DNA of 64,000 nucleotides from VRUE01 sp035712345 (GTDB lineage: Bacteria > Actinomycetota > Thermoleophilia > Solirubrobacterales > 70-9): NCBI GenBank assembly GCA_035712345.1, contig DASTAY010000026.1, forward strand, positions 1 through 64,000, given 5' to 3'. Numbering within the stretch: position 1 is the stretch's first letter; each line of letters opens with the position of its first letter. The translations under genes and the position numbers were made by a program. Shown one piece after another: positions 16,795 to 26,816 of the stretch. The notes under the pieces are model-generated. The model was not told the DNA's origin and did not search any database. It saw only the letters and a list, made by a program, of their open reading frames with translations.

Positions 16795-17684
16795 GCGCCG
16801 GCACTCGGGGACTTCGCGGATCGTCCGTCGCGATCCTCGAAAGCCTCTACCAGCACCGGCTGCTCTCGACCCGCCAGGTTCACGACCTCCACACCCCCAA
16901 GGCGACGGCGCGGTTCGCGCAGGAAACCCTCGTGGACTTGAGGGCGGCCAGCCTCGTGGATCGGGTCGTGCGGCCGGGCGGGTTGGGGGTCTGGTTCCTC
17001 ACCTCGGGTGGAATCGAGATGGTCGAGGAAATCCCCAACCGGGTCGAGACCCGTCGAACGTCGATCTCGCCGGAGCGCGCGGCCGGCCCCCTCCAGGCCC
17101 ACACGCTGGCGGTCAACGATGTCGGGGTCGGCTTCGTGCGGCTGGCCCGCGAGCGCGGCGAGGAGTTCGGGCCCTTCGGATGGCGCCATGAGATCGCCCA
17201 TCCGCTGACCCCGCCCGGAAAGCGACAGGAGAGGCTGATCGCCGACGCGATCCTGAGCTACCAGGCCAATGAGAAGGGGGCGACGCGCTTCCACTACAGG
17301 TTCATCGAGGTCGATCGCGCCAACCGACCGGTTGACGACCTGGCAGCTCAGATCGGGCGCTACGGGCGCCTGTATCGACGCCCCTCCAACGGCAGGCACG
17401 CCGCCCTCCACTGGACGCGCCGCTACAGGGTCTTCCCAAACGTCCTCGTCCTCCTCGCGGGCCGACCCGACCCGAACCTCGAGCGGAGGAGGGCAACGCT
17501 GCTCGCCCTCTGCCGCGCCGACCCCGACCTGGCACGCTCGCCAGAGCTCCAGGTCTTCGTCTGCCTGCTGCCCGAACTCAAGCGGCACGGCCCGGCGGCC
17601 ACGATCTTCCGCACCGTCACCGAGCCGGATCGCCCGGCTGATTGGCTCGGCAGGCGGCCGACCGGGCAGGGTGAGCGGCCATGA
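16791..17684 (+). CDS. Replication-relaxation family protein (candidate relaxase)
   Basis: 297 residues from GTG 16791, overlapping the coupling-protein stop and preceded by GGGAGGA. The N-terminal winged-helix (ILESLYQHRLLSTRQVHDLH) and the core LQAHTLAVNDVGVGFVRLA, followed by RLIADAILSYQ, FIEVDRANRP and YPSN-like positions, fit the Replic_Relax family of plasmids and ICEs. The acidic residues in DAIL and FIEVD resemble a nuclease-like fold. No HUH or other relaxase gene is visible, so this is the best candidate for nicking at oriT. Confidence 0.7.
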   Translation: MSAGTRGLRGSSVAILESLYQHRLLSTRQVHDLHTPKATARFAQETLVDLRAASLVDRVVRPGGLGVWFLTSGGIEMVEEIPNRVETRRTSISPERAAGPLQAHTLAVNDVGVGFVRLARERGEEFGPFGWRHEIAHPLTPPGKRQERLIADAILSYQANEKGATRFHYRFIEVDRANRPVDDLAAQIGRYGRLYRRPSNGRHAALHWTRRYRVFPNVLVLLAGRPDPNLERRRATLLALCRADPDLARSPELQVFVCLLPELKRHGPAATIFRTVTEPDRPADWLGRRPTGQGERP

Positions 17685-17830
17685 CCCAGGGCCGGCGCCG
17701 CGAAGACCGATCGCATCCGAGTCAAGCCCGACACAATGGGACGCGATGCGCACGAGGGCATCGACATCCCGACCGCAACCGAGGTCGCTGCCAGGAGCAG
17801 GAACCCCGATGCGGAGACCTGAAGGCGAGC

Positions 17831-17948
17831 ATGACCGTCGAGCACGCTGAGCCAGGCTCGGCCCTGGACGATCGGCTCCGCCAAGAGCAGGCGCGGGCGA
17901 TCTTCGACCTGCTCGCATCGGCGCGCGACCGCGAGAGGGGCGAAGACG

Positions 17949-17959
<11 letters not shown>
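17831..17959 (+). CDS. Small acidic/charged hypothetical protein of the element
   Basis: A 42-residue frame from ATG 17831, preceded by GAAGGCGAGC. Its core (ALDDRLRQEQARAIFDLLAS, then ARDRERGEDD) is predicted helical. The frame is open back to ATG 17681, which overlaps the previous stop. However, that N-terminal 50 residues are Arg/His-rich and look non-coding; this 150-bp stretch could instead hold oriT. It overlaps the integrase start by 11 bases. Function unknown. Confidence 0.45.
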
Positions 17960-19712
<1,753 letters not shown>

Positions 19713-19934
19713 GCGGTCTGTCAATGCTAGCAATGGCGCGACGGGCGGACATGGCGCCTCGGGTGGCCGCGGGCGGGCTTGCGCCTCATTTCTAGTCGGT
19801 AGCGCTCCGGGACGTAGGTCTCTGGGCGTACTTGCGGGCCTCTCCTGCAGCCGTATCACTCGAGTGCAGCCGGCCCCGATTCCTTTCATGGCCGCTCTCG
19901 AACCCTCGGTCTTCACCCAGCGACCTTAACTAGA

Positions 19935-20879
19935 GTGCCGCCTCCCATGGCAGGCCCCTTGCAGAGAGTCGCGGTGATCGACGTCGGCAGCAACTCGACG
20001 CGGTTGCTGGTCGCCGATGTCGACGGGAGGGTCTCAGTGGTCGAGCGACAGAGCCGCGTGACCCGCCTCGGCCGCGGCGTCGACCTCTCCGGACAGCTCG
20101 CCGACGAGGCGATCGAGGCGGCCTGCGCGGCGATCGGCGACTACGTGGAGATCTGCCGGAGCCTCGCGGTGGAAAAGGTCGCCGCGATCGCGACCAGCGC
20201 CGTGCGCGACGCCTCCAACGGCGACGCCTTCGCCGCCGAGCTGCGCGAGCGCTTCGCCCTCGCCGCCCGCGTTCTCGACGGCGAGGAGGAGGCGCGCCTC
20301 ACCTATCGCGGTGCGACCGCGGAACAGTCGCCGTCCGTCCCGACCCTGGTGATCGACATCGGCGGCGGCTCGACCGAGATGATCGTCGGCCGCGGCGCCG
20401 ACGTCGGCTTCCACACCTCCCTACAGGCCGGCGTCGTCCGCCACACCGAGCGCCACATCTCCGGCGACCCGCCCACCGCCGTCGAGCTCGAGGCCCTCGC
20501 CGATGACGCCCGCGCGCTGATCGCAGAAGCCCGCGCCGGCCACAACGGGGCGCGGGCACAAGCCGGCATCGCCGTCGCCGGCACCCCCACCTCGCTCGCC
20601 GCGGTCGAGCTCGGCCTCGATCCCTACGACGCCGCCCGGGTGCACGGTCACCTCCTCTCCCTGGAGACGATCCAGCGTGAGCTCTCGCGCTTTGCCTCCG
20701 CGCCGCTCTCCGAGCGAGCCCAGATCGTCGGGCTGCACCCCGATCGGGCGCCGACGATCATCGCCGGCTGCGTGATCCTGATCGAGGCGATGCGCGCCTT
20801 CGGGCTGGAGCGAATCCAGGCCTCCGAGCACGACATCCTCTACGGAATGGCCCTCGAGACGGCCTCCCGGCTTGGATAA
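19935..20879 (+). CDS. ppx: Exopolyphosphatase / guanosine pentaphosphate phosphatase (Ppx/GppA)
   Basis: 314 residues from GTG 19935; ATG 19947 is an equally good start. The two ASKHA phosphate-binding loops are present: VAVIDVGSNSTRLLVADV near the N-terminus and LVIDIGGGSTEMIVG at about residue 140. The general-base region GEEEARLTYRGA lies between them, and the ERIQASEHDILYGMA motif closes the family domain. It hydrolyses polyphosphate and possibly pppGpp, linking phosphate storage with the stringent response. It is the first chromosomal gene right of the integrated element; the 222 bases between tRNA and ppx show only a plausible tRNA promoter (TGCTAGCAT on the minus strand). Confidence 0.88.
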   Translation: MPPPMAGPLQRVAVIDVGSNSTRLLVADVDGRVSVVERQSRVTRLGRGVDLSGQLADEAIEAACAAIGDYVEICRSLAVEKVAAIATSAVRDASNGDAFAAELRERFALAARVLDGEEEARLTYRGATAEQSPSVPTLVIDIGGGSTEMIVGRGADVGFHTSLQAGVVRHTERHISGDPPTAVELEALADDARALIAEARAGHNGARAQAGIAVAGTPTSLAAVELGLDPYDAARVHGHLLSLETIQRELSRFASAPLSERAQIVGLHPDRAPTIIAGCVILIEAMRAFGLERIQASEHDILYGMALETASRLG

Positions 20880-20963
20880 CCAGGCATGAACCCGTAGTCG
20901 CCAACGCCGTGGGACCCGGTGTACAGGCGAGTTTTCGGGACCCGTCCAGTTGGGTAAACGTTC

Positions 20964-21255
20964 TTGGGTTAGCCCAAAAAATTGGTAGAGTCTTTCTACC
21001 GATTTGTCAGTAGCAGTAAAAGCAGCGCCTAGACATTTCGGATAGGCGAGCGCATACTCGTCACATCGGGGAAGAGGTGAAGGCGAGAGTCTCCATCACG
21101 GAACCGGTCATAGGGTTCGGACGATTGCCGCATCATGGCGCCTCCCGCCGTCTGAGCCCATCGAATAAGAACTGGTCCCTGAAGACGTACCCCTGCCCGT
21201 CCTGAGGGGCCAACTTGAATCGACCGCCAGCAGCGATGGCGGTCGATTCTCGTTT
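20964..21255 (+). ncRNA. Candidate structured small RNA between ppx and the ThDP enzyme gene
   Basis: This 422-bp gap is clearly less GC-rich than its surroundings and has no credible ORF. A promoter-like pair TTGGGT (20964-20969) and TAGAGT (20986-20991) is 16 bases apart. Downstream lie several hairpins: CGCCTA with TAGGCG near 21026-21048, GAACC with GGTTC near 21101-21118, and CCCCT with AGGGG near 21190-21208. A strong terminator-like hairpin at 21217-21255 ends the unit. I do not recognise a known RNA family (not tmRNA, RNase P or SRP by their landmarks). The first hairpin could alternatively terminate ppx. Confidence 0.35.
21217..21255. terminator. Perfect 13-bp hairpin, probable terminator
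   Basis: GAATCGACCGCCA (21217-21229) pairs with TGGCGGTCGATTC (21237-21249) around a 7-base loop; TCGTTT follows on the plus strand. It may end the candidate RNA, or the leftward ThDP-enzyme transcript, which also passes a smaller AAGCCAA/TTGGCTT hairpin at about 21283-21300. Confidence 0.5.
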
Positions 21256-21301
21256 GGGAGAAATCCCGGCCAGCTCGGCCCGCAAGCCAATTTTGGCTTG
21301 C

Positions 21302-22912
21302 TCAAGCCAGATTCGACTTGCGCGGGTAGACGACGTCTGGGTCGGTGATGACGTTCACGAGGGTCGGCCTACCCGATTCGAACGCTCGCTCCAGGGCGGG
21401 TCGCAGCTCGACTGGATCGCGGACGAGGACGCCCTCGCAGCCCAATGCCTCGACCGCCTTCTCGTACCGCGTTTCGGGCCTCAGCTCGGCCGCAACCGAA
21501 TAGCCGTAGAGGAATTTCATCGGATGATGCTCGAGCGCCCAGATGCCGTTGTTGCCCATCACGCCCACCACGGGCAGGTCGTGACGCGCCAGAGTGTCGA
21601 ACTCCATGCCCGCGAAGCCGAATGCTCCATCGCCGAGCAAGAGACAGACCTGCCGGTCCGGCTGGGCGAGCTTGGCTCCGAGCGCCTGCCCCGGCCCGGC
21701 GCCGAGGCAACCGAACGGACCGGGGTCCATCCAGCACCCGGGCTCGTAGGTCTCGATGAAGCGACCGGCGTAGGAAACGAAGTCGCCGCCGTCGCCGATC
21801 ACGATCGCGTCGCGATCGAGCACCTCCCCGAGCTCCTTGTATATGCGAACGGGGTGCAGGGGCGAGCGGCCGTCGTTCAGCTCAGCCTGCTCCCCCGCGC
21901 GCTTCTCCGCCTCCGCGCCCCGCAACCGCTCGAGCCACTCGCCCGTCTGCCCTCGGCCGGCCGGCACCGACTCCACCAGCGCCGCCAGGCTCGCCGCCAC
22001 GTCACCGACCAGGTCGATCTCCGGCGTCCGGTTTGCGATCAGCGCGTTCGGCGCCGCGTCGAGCCGGATCAGCTTCGTCTCCTCGCCGAAGCTCCCCCCG
22101 AAGCCGAGGCGGAAGTCGATCGGCACGCCGACCACCAGCGCCACGTCGGCTTCCTTCAGACCCATGCCCCGCGCGCGGCTGAAGGCAAGCTCGTGGTCGG
22201 CGGCGAGGCAGCCCCGGCCGAGGCCATTGAGGAAGACGGGGATCCCGAGGGCCTCGGCCAGCGCCCGCAGCTCGTTCTCGCCGTGCCCCCAGTACAGGCC
22301 GGAGCCCGCCATGATCGCCGGCCGCTCCGCGCCGGCGAGCAGCGCAGCGGCCTCTTCGACCCCGTCCGCGGCCCCGGCCGCCGGCCGGGAAGCATCCGGA
22401 ATCTCGGCCGAGGCCTCGCTGAACACGACGTCCAGCGGGTAGTCGACGAAGGTCGGCCCGAACGGGGCGCTCAGGGCCAGATCGAGCGCCGCCGCGGTCC
22501 GGGGCCCGATCGCGCCCGTCTCCTTCACCGTCTCGGCCGACTTGACCAGCGGCGAGACGAAGGGCAGGTGGTCGATCTCCTGCAAGGAGCCCGAGCCCCA
22601 GCGCAGCTCCGGCGCCCGCCCGCCGAGCACGCACAGCGGCGAGCAGTTCGCCTGAGCGCCGGCGATCGCGCTGATGCCGTTGGTCACGCCGGGCCCGGCG
22701 GTCAGCGCCGCCACCCCCACGCGTCGGGTCGCCTTGGCGAAGCCCTCGGCCGCAAATGCCGCCGTCTGCTCGTGGCGCACGTCGACGATATCGATCCCCT
22801 CCGCTTTGCAACCGTCGTAGATCGAGAAGAGATGGCCGCCGGAGAGCGTGAAGAGATGGCTGACGCCGCGCGACCTCAGCGCCTTGGCGACGACCCTCCC
22901 ACCGTGCTCCAT
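21302..22912 (-). CDS. Thiamine-diphosphate enzyme of the acetolactate synthase / 2-hydroxyacyl-CoA lyase group
   Basis: 536 residues from ATG 22912 (MEHGGRVVAKALRSRGVSHL). An open extension to 23023 runs into tRNA-Leu and is rejected. The N-terminal Pyr domain has the catalytic glutamate in DVRHEQTAAFAAEGFAK, the middle domain follows, and the PP domain has the ThDP motif GDGAFGFAGMEFDTL ending at GNNGIWALEHHP. It decarboxylates or ligates 2-oxo acids or acyl-CoAs. No regulatory subunit gene (ilvN) or other branched-chain genes are adjacent, so a catabolic or oxalyl/2-hydroxyacyl-CoA-type reaction is at least as likely as acetolactate synthesis. Confidence 0.75.
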   Translation of the reverse strand: MEHGGRVVAKALRSRGVSHLFTLSGGHLFSIYDGCKAEGIDIVDVRHEQTAAFAAEGFAKATRRVGVAALTAGPGVTNGISAIAGAQANCSPLCVLGGRAPELRWGSGSLQEIDHLPFVSPLVKSAETVKETGAIGPRTAAALDLALSAPFGPTFVDYPLDVVFSEASAEIPDASRPAAGAADGVEEAAALLAGAERPAIMAGSGLYWGHGENELRALAEALGIPVFLNGLGRGCLAADHELAFSRARGMGLKEADVALVVGVPIDFRLGFGGSFGEETKLIRLDAAPNALIANRTPEIDLVGDVAASLAALVESVPAGRGQTGEWLERLRGAEAEKRAGEQAELNDGRSPLHPVRIYKELGEVLDRDAIVIGDGGDFVSYAGRFIETYEPGCWMDPGPFGCLGAGPGQALGAKLAQPDRQVCLLLGDGAFGFAGMEFDTLARHDLPVVGVMGNNGIWALEHHPMKFLYGYSVAAELRPETRYEKAVEALGCEGVLVRDPVELRPALERAFESGRPTLVNVITDPDVVYPRKSNLA

Positions 22913-22990
22913 GAAACCAGAGCCTATTGATGGCACGCCCGGCCGTCGCCGCCGGACGCGGAGCGGAGCAGGCGGCGGGATAATGGCAAG

Positions 22991-23076
22991 GCCCGGGTGG
23001 CGAAACTGGCAAAAGCGGCGCACTTAAAATGCGCTGCCCCTCAGGGGGCTTGCGGGTTCGAGTCCCGCCCCGGGCA
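22991..23076 (+). tRNA. tRNA-Leu (UAA)
   Basis: Acceptor GCCCGGG pairs with CCCGGGC. The anticodon stem GCGCA/TGCGC encloses loop CTTAAAA with anticodon TAA, a long class II variable arm (CCCCTCAGGGG) follows, and the T arm reads GCGGG-TTCGAGT-CCCGC. A GATAAT -10-like element lies seven bases before the gene. CCA is not encoded. Confidence 0.93.
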
Positions 23077-23134
23077 TCTCCGCGCCTCGCCGGCTTCGAT
23101 TGGCCGTCTAAACACCGGGTAAATGTTTGTACAG

Positions 23135-23151
23135 AGCGCAACTATTGCGCT
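23135..23151. promoter_or_regulatory. Short perfect inverted repeat upstream of an ECF sigma gene
   Basis: AGCGCAA, three bases, TTGCGCT, about 65 bases before the TTG start of the ECF gene and 58 bases after tRNA-Leu. There is no T tract, so an operator is preferred over a terminator, but binding is unproven. Confidence 0.3.
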
Positions 23152-23215
23152 GTTAGCGTGTCCTTATCTACGAAGACGACGCCATTCGCAACGCCTTTCC
23201 CTGGAGGATTGAAGC

Positions 23216-24835
23216 TTGGAGGCATCGGCTCTAACCCACGCCAGTCAGCGCGGACTCCTCGCCCGCCGCTCGCCGCTGCTCAAGCTGCAGGGCGACGCCA
23301 AGCTGATCGCGATGGCGCGCAACGGCAACACGGGCGCCTTCGAGACGATCGTCGACCGCTACCAATCCCGGCTGCTGGGCTTCTGCCGGCAGATGCTGCA
23401 CTCCACCGAGGACGCCGAGGACGTCCTCCAGGAGGTCTTCGTCAATGCCTACCGGGCGATGCTCGCCGACGAGCGTGAGATCAACCTCCGCCCCTGGCTC
23501 TACCGGATTGCCCGCAACCGCTGCCTCAACCATCTGCGCAAGCCGACCGCCGACGCGCAGGAATCGATGGACATGGTGCCCGCCGTCGAGGCGGCCTCCA
23601 CCGCCGAGAAGGTCAGCAACCGCGAGGAGTTCCGCCAGCTCCTGACCGACGTCGGCAAGCTGCCCGAGACGCAGCGCACGGCGCTGCTGCTGCGGGAGAT
23701 GGACGCGATGTCCTACGAGGAAATCGCCGCGACGATGGAGACCAGCGTGCCCTCGGTCAAGTCGCTGCTCGTGCGGGCGAGGATCTCCCTCGCCGAGGCG
23801 AGCCAGGCGCGCCAGCTGACCTGCGGCGAGGTGCGGCTGGAGCTGGCCGAGGCGTCCGAGGGCCTGCGCAAGGTCTCCGGCCCAGTGCGCCGGCACGTTC
23901 GCGATTGCGAGGAATGCGCGGATTTCCGCTCCCAGGTGCGCTCCAACGACAAGGTCATGGCAGCACTGTTCCCGGCCGGGGCGCTGGTGGCGTTCAAGAG
24001 CTTCGTCGTCGGCAAGCTCGGCTTCGGGAGCGCAGGCAGCGGCGCATCCGCAGGCACGGCTGGCGGCGCAGGGGCGGCCGGCGCCACCGCCGGGACGGCC
24101 GGGGCGACGGCGGCTGCGACCGGCGCCAGCGCCGGCGCGGTCGGCAGCGTCGGGGCAGCGCTCAGCGGCGGCAGCGCGGCGAGCGGGATCGGCGCAATCG
24201 GCGGCGCGATCGGGACCAAGGCCGTCGCCGGCGTCGTCACCGCCGCGGTGATCACGGCCGGGGCGGTCAGCGAGGTCAACCAGAAGAGCGACACGACCCC
24301 GGCGCCCAGCGCCAACCCGCCCGCCAGGATCGCCTCCCTGCAGCGGCAGCGCACGCCGCTTTCGCTGGCCCCGCACCGCGTCGTCGCTGCCCCACCGGCC
24401 CCGCAGCCCGAGCCGGTCGAACTCACCGTCACGCCCGCTCCCCAGCCGCAGCCTGCGGTCGAGGTGTCGTCTCCTCCCCCCGCCCCGGCGCCGGCAGCGG
24501 CTGCACCGGCGCCGGAAACCGGCGCGACCACCGCCCCGGAAGCACCTGCGGTCGACGACGAAGCGACCGCCAAAGCCGTCGCTCCGAAAGTCGGCGCCAA
24601 ATCGCCGACCGCGGTGGCCGGCGCTCCGGCCGGCAGCGAAACCGTCGTCGTCACCGTGGGCGGCCCGCCCCCGCCTCCAGCTGAAAGCGCGGCGCCCGAA
24701 GATTCGGCCCCGCCCCCCGCCGAAGAAAGCGCTCCGCCGCCGGTCGAATCGGCGCCCCCCAGCGAAGAACCGGCCGCCGAATCGACGCCGCCGCCAGCCA
24801 CCTCGCCGGTCGAAGTCGAAGCCGAAGCCGGTTAG
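23216..24835 (+). CDS. ECF sigma factor fused to a zinc anti-sigma-like motif, membrane segment and Pro-rich tail
   Basis: 539 residues from TTG 23216, with GGAGGA eight bases upstream. Region 2 (FETIVDRYQSRLLGFCRQML, then EDAEDVLQEVFVNAYRAM) and region 4 (LPETQRTALLLREMDAMSYE) are complete in residues 35-190. At about 223-240 comes HVRDCEECADF, the HxxxCxxC pattern of zinc-binding anti-sigma (zf-HC2) domains. An Ala/Gly-rich stretch with a membrane-spanning segment (GTKAVAGVVTAAVITAGAV, about 335-355) and a 180-residue Pro/Ala/Glu tail follow. Sigma and anti-sigma in one chain suggests self-inhibition released by an envelope signal. GAA rather than GAG dominates Glu codons in the tail. Confidence 0.75.
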   Translation: MEASALTHASQRGLLARRSPLLKLQGDAKLIAMARNGNTGAFETIVDRYQSRLLGFCRQMLHSTEDAEDVLQEVFVNAYRAMLADEREINLRPWLYRIARNRCLNHLRKPTADAQESMDMVPAVEAASTAEKVSNREEFRQLLTDVGKLPETQRTALLLREMDAMSYEEIAATMETSVPSVKSLLVRARISLAEASQARQLTCGEVRLELAEASEGLRKVSGPVRRHVRDCEECADFRSQVRSNDKVMAALFPAGALVAFKSFVVGKLGFGSAGSGASAGTAGGAGAAGATAGTAGATAAATGASAGAVGSVGAALSGGSAASGIGAIGGAIGTKAVAGVVTAAVITAGAVSEVNQKSDTTPAPSANPPARIASLQRQRTPLSLAPHRVVAAPPAPQPEPVELTVTPAPQPQPAVEVSSPPPAPAPAAAAPAPETGATTAPEAPAVDDEATAKAVAPKVGAKSPTAVAGAPAGSETVVVTVGGPPPPPAESAAPEDSAPPPAEESAPPPVESAPPSEEPAAESTPPPATSPVEVEAEAG

Positions 24836-24838
24836 CTC

Positions 24839-25762
24839 CTACCCCAGGCCGATCACTTTCAGCCGCCGCATCAGGCACTTGGCGGCGAACTGGCGCGTCT
24901 CGGCGATCGAGAAGCCGAACAGCTCGTAATCCTCGTCGGACGGCGCCCAGGGCGGTGAGAGGACGCCCTCCGCGGCCGGCACGGCCTCCTCCAGCGTGCG
25001 CTGGATCGCCTGCTTGTAGCGCTCGTCCTCGTGCGCCTTCTCGCGCAGGAAGACCGAGCCGAAGGCGACATGGCGGTGCTCGTCGCGGGCGACGTTCTGG
25101 AAGCCCTCGACGAAGCCCGGCAGGGTCCCTTCGCGTTCGTTGAAATCCATGATGAAGTGCTGCCCGGTCAGCGCCAGCATTCCCTCGATCACCATGTGGT
25201 AGAGGGTCACCGCCTCGACCAGCGCCTCGCCGTCGTCGGGCACAGCCGAGAGGCGGTCGGTGCGCCGCTTGAGCATCTCGTCGAAGAGGCGGCCGAAGTT
25301 CTCGTTGAGGTGCTCTGAGGTCTCCGCCAGCATCTGCGTCAGGCCGTCGGCCTCGAGCACGCCGACCTCGCGGTAGAAGCGCTCGAAGAAGCGCACGTGG
25401 CGGGCCTCGTCGGCGATCTGCGTGCAGAGGAAGATCCGCTGGTCCTCGGTCGGCGCGGCGCGCATGATCGGGCCCAGCTCCTCCGCGACCTTCTGCTCGC
25501 CGATGAAGAACGAGGAGAGCCCGTACATCCGCTGGAAGCGCTCTTCCTCCGGGAATCCGGCCCAGTCGTCGCGGTCGCGGCCGAAGTCGAGCTCCTGGGT
25601 CTGCCACTGCTGGCGCTCCCAGAGCGCGTAGAGCTCGCCGTAGTCGAGCAGCTTGATGTCGGCCGTGCGATCGGCGGCCTCGTTCAGCGCCGGGTCGGCG
25701 GTCGCCTGGAAGTCGGCCCGCTCGGTTCGCGACCGGGTCCCGGTTGACTCTCCGGCCTCCAT
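24839..25762 (-). CDS. R2-like ligand-binding oxidase (R2lox), ferritin-like dimetal protein
   Basis: 307 residues from ATG 25762; the longer open frame upstream belongs to the next gene's region. Metal ligands of the ribonucleotide-reductase-R2 fold are all visible: FFIGEQKVAEE, then DEARHVRF, VIEGMLALTG and ARDEHRHVAFG. The R2lox signature pair also seems present. A Val sits three residues after the first Glu (EQKV) and a Tyr five residues before the fourth ligand Glu (YHMVIE), corresponding to the Val-Tyr ether crosslink of Mycobacterium R2lox. No NrdE/NrdA gene is nearby, which supports an oxidase rather than a reductase subunit. It probably contains a Mn/Fe site; the substrate is unknown. 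Confidence 0.8.
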   Translation of the reverse strand: MEAGESTGTRSRTERADFQATADPALNEAADRTADIKLLDYGELYALWERQQWQTQELDFGRDRDDWAGFPEEERFQRMYGLSSFFIGEQKVAEELGPIMRAAPTEDQRIFLCTQIADEARHVRFFERFYREVGVLEADGLTQMLAETSEHLNENFGRLFDEMLKRRTDRLSAVPDDGEALVEAVTLYHMVIEGMLALTGQHFIMDFNEREGTLPGFVEGFQNVARDEHRHVAFGSVFLREKAHEDERYKQAIQRTLEEAVPAAEGVLSPPWAPSDEDYELFGFSIAETRQFAAKCLMRRLKVIGLG

Positions 25763-25764
25763 GC

Positions 25765-26478
25765 TCAGATGGTATGCGCCTCCCCGGGCTTCAACAAGAC
25801 CACCTGCGAGGAGGTCTTCGACTCGACCTCGGACTTGAAGGCGCCGCTGTCCGTCTCGACCGCGGGGAAGGTGTCGTAGTGCATAGGGATCACCGTGCCC
25901 GCGCCGATGAATTCGACCGCGACGACCGCGTCGTGGCGATCCATCGTGTAGTGGCCGCCGATCGGCAGCAGGGCTATGTCGACCGGGTTGCGCTCGGCGA
26001 TCAGCTTCATGTCGCCGAACAGGCAGGTGTCGCCGGCGTGGTAGATCGTCTTGCCGCCGAGCTTGATCAGCAGGCCCGAGGGAACGCCGATCGAGATCCC
26101 GTGCTCGGCGCTGAACGGCGCCTCTTCGGAGCCGGGGATCGTGTTCGTGTGCCAGGCGGGAACGAGCTTGATCCAGCCCCAGTCGAACTCGACGGTGCCG
26201 CCGAGGTTGGGGTCGGTGACGGCCTCGGCCCCCTGCGATTCGAGCCAGTTGGCGAGCTCGACGATCGCCACGCAGTGCGCGCCGGTGCGCTTGGCGACCG
26301 GTACCGCGTCGGCGATGTGGTCGGCATGGCCGTGGGTGATCGCGATGTGAGTCGGCTCGACTTCCTCCGCGGTGTGGACCGCCGCCGGGTTGTTCGGCTT
26401 GAGGAACGGGTCGACCAGGAGCGTGGTGTCCCCCTCGCTCAGCTCGAAGCACGAATGGCCGTGGAACTTGATCTCCAT
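25765..26478 (-). CDS. Metallo-beta-lactamase-fold hydrolase, UPF0173 family
   Basis: 237 residues from ATG 26478. The protein starts MEIKFHGHSCFELSEGDTTL and carries the metallo-beta-lactamase motifs ITHGHADHIADAV, a later AWHTN, HAGDTCLFGDM and a C-terminal VIPMHYDTFP. This is the standard UPF0173 length and order. It is a cytosolic di-zinc hydrolase, substrate unknown. It ends two bases before the R2lox start and follows a small gene on the same strand, so a four-gene leftward operon (rhomboid-like, hypothetical, UPF0173, R2lox) is likely. Confidence 0.85.
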   Translation of the reverse strand: MEIKFHGHSCFELSEGDTTLLVDPFLKPNNPAAVHTAEEVEPTHIAITHGHADHIADAVPVAKRTGAHCVAIVELANWLESQGAEAVTDPNLGGTVEFDWGWIKLVPAWHTNTIPGSEEAPFSAEHGISIGVPSGLLIKLGGKTIYHAGDTCLFGDMKLIAERNPVDIALLPIGGHYTMDRHDAVVAVEFIGAGTVIPMHYDTFPAVETDSGAFKSEVESKTSSQVVLLKPGEAHTI

Positions 26479-26480
26479 CT

Positions 26481-26816
26481 TCAGCGCTCTCCTTCTTCGG
26501 GATCGGGGCCTTCGCCCTCGCTCATCTCCTCTTTCAGTGCCCAGCCGACGGCAACCCCAACCATCATCCCCATCCTCGTTTCCTCGGCCAGCAGGGTCCG
26601 CACGGCGGCGATCCGCTCCTCGGGGTCGGGCATGGTGGCGGCCTTCAGCGACTCGCTCTCGTGCGACCCGCCGAACCAGCCCCCCTCGGCGAGGGCGGCC
26701 ATCAGCACCCGCTGCAGCTGGGGAGCGGCGCGGGCGACGATCGTCTCCGCCTCGGCGAAGCGCTCGGCGTCGGCCAGCCGCTTTATCGCGGCTTCGAGTC
26801 GCTGCTCGTCGGTCAC
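26481..26816 (-). CDS. Small conserved-looking hypothetical protein
   Basis: 111 residues from GTG 26816, overlapping the rhomboid-like stop (GTGA type) and ending two bases before the UPF0173 start. It is helical: QRLEAAIKRLADAERFAEAE, then PQLQRVLMAALAEGGW, then a short hydrophobic MGMMVGVAVGWAL segment and an acidic tail. Tight spacing on both sides supports translation. No family is recognised. Confidence 0.55.
   Translation of the reverse strand: MTDEQRLEAAIKRLADAERFAEAETIVARAAPQLQRVLMAALAEGGWFGGSHESESLKAATMPDPEERIAAVRTLLAEETRMGMMVGVAVGWALKEEMSEGEGPDPEEGER

Noticed and set aside
17681..17830. Longer form of the small charged protein
   Set aside because: Arg/His-rich, low-quality sequence with no domain; a better ribosome site precedes ATG 17831. 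The stretch may be non-coding (possible oriT).
22913..23023. Upstream extension of the ThDP enzyme to 23023
   Set aside because: It would run antisense through tRNA-Leu; the ATG at 22912 starts a normal family N-terminus.
25763..26452. A 537-residue reading frame continuing upstream of R2lox
   Set aside because: The upstream part is an alternative frame of the UPF0173 gene and matches nothing; R2lox starts at 25762.
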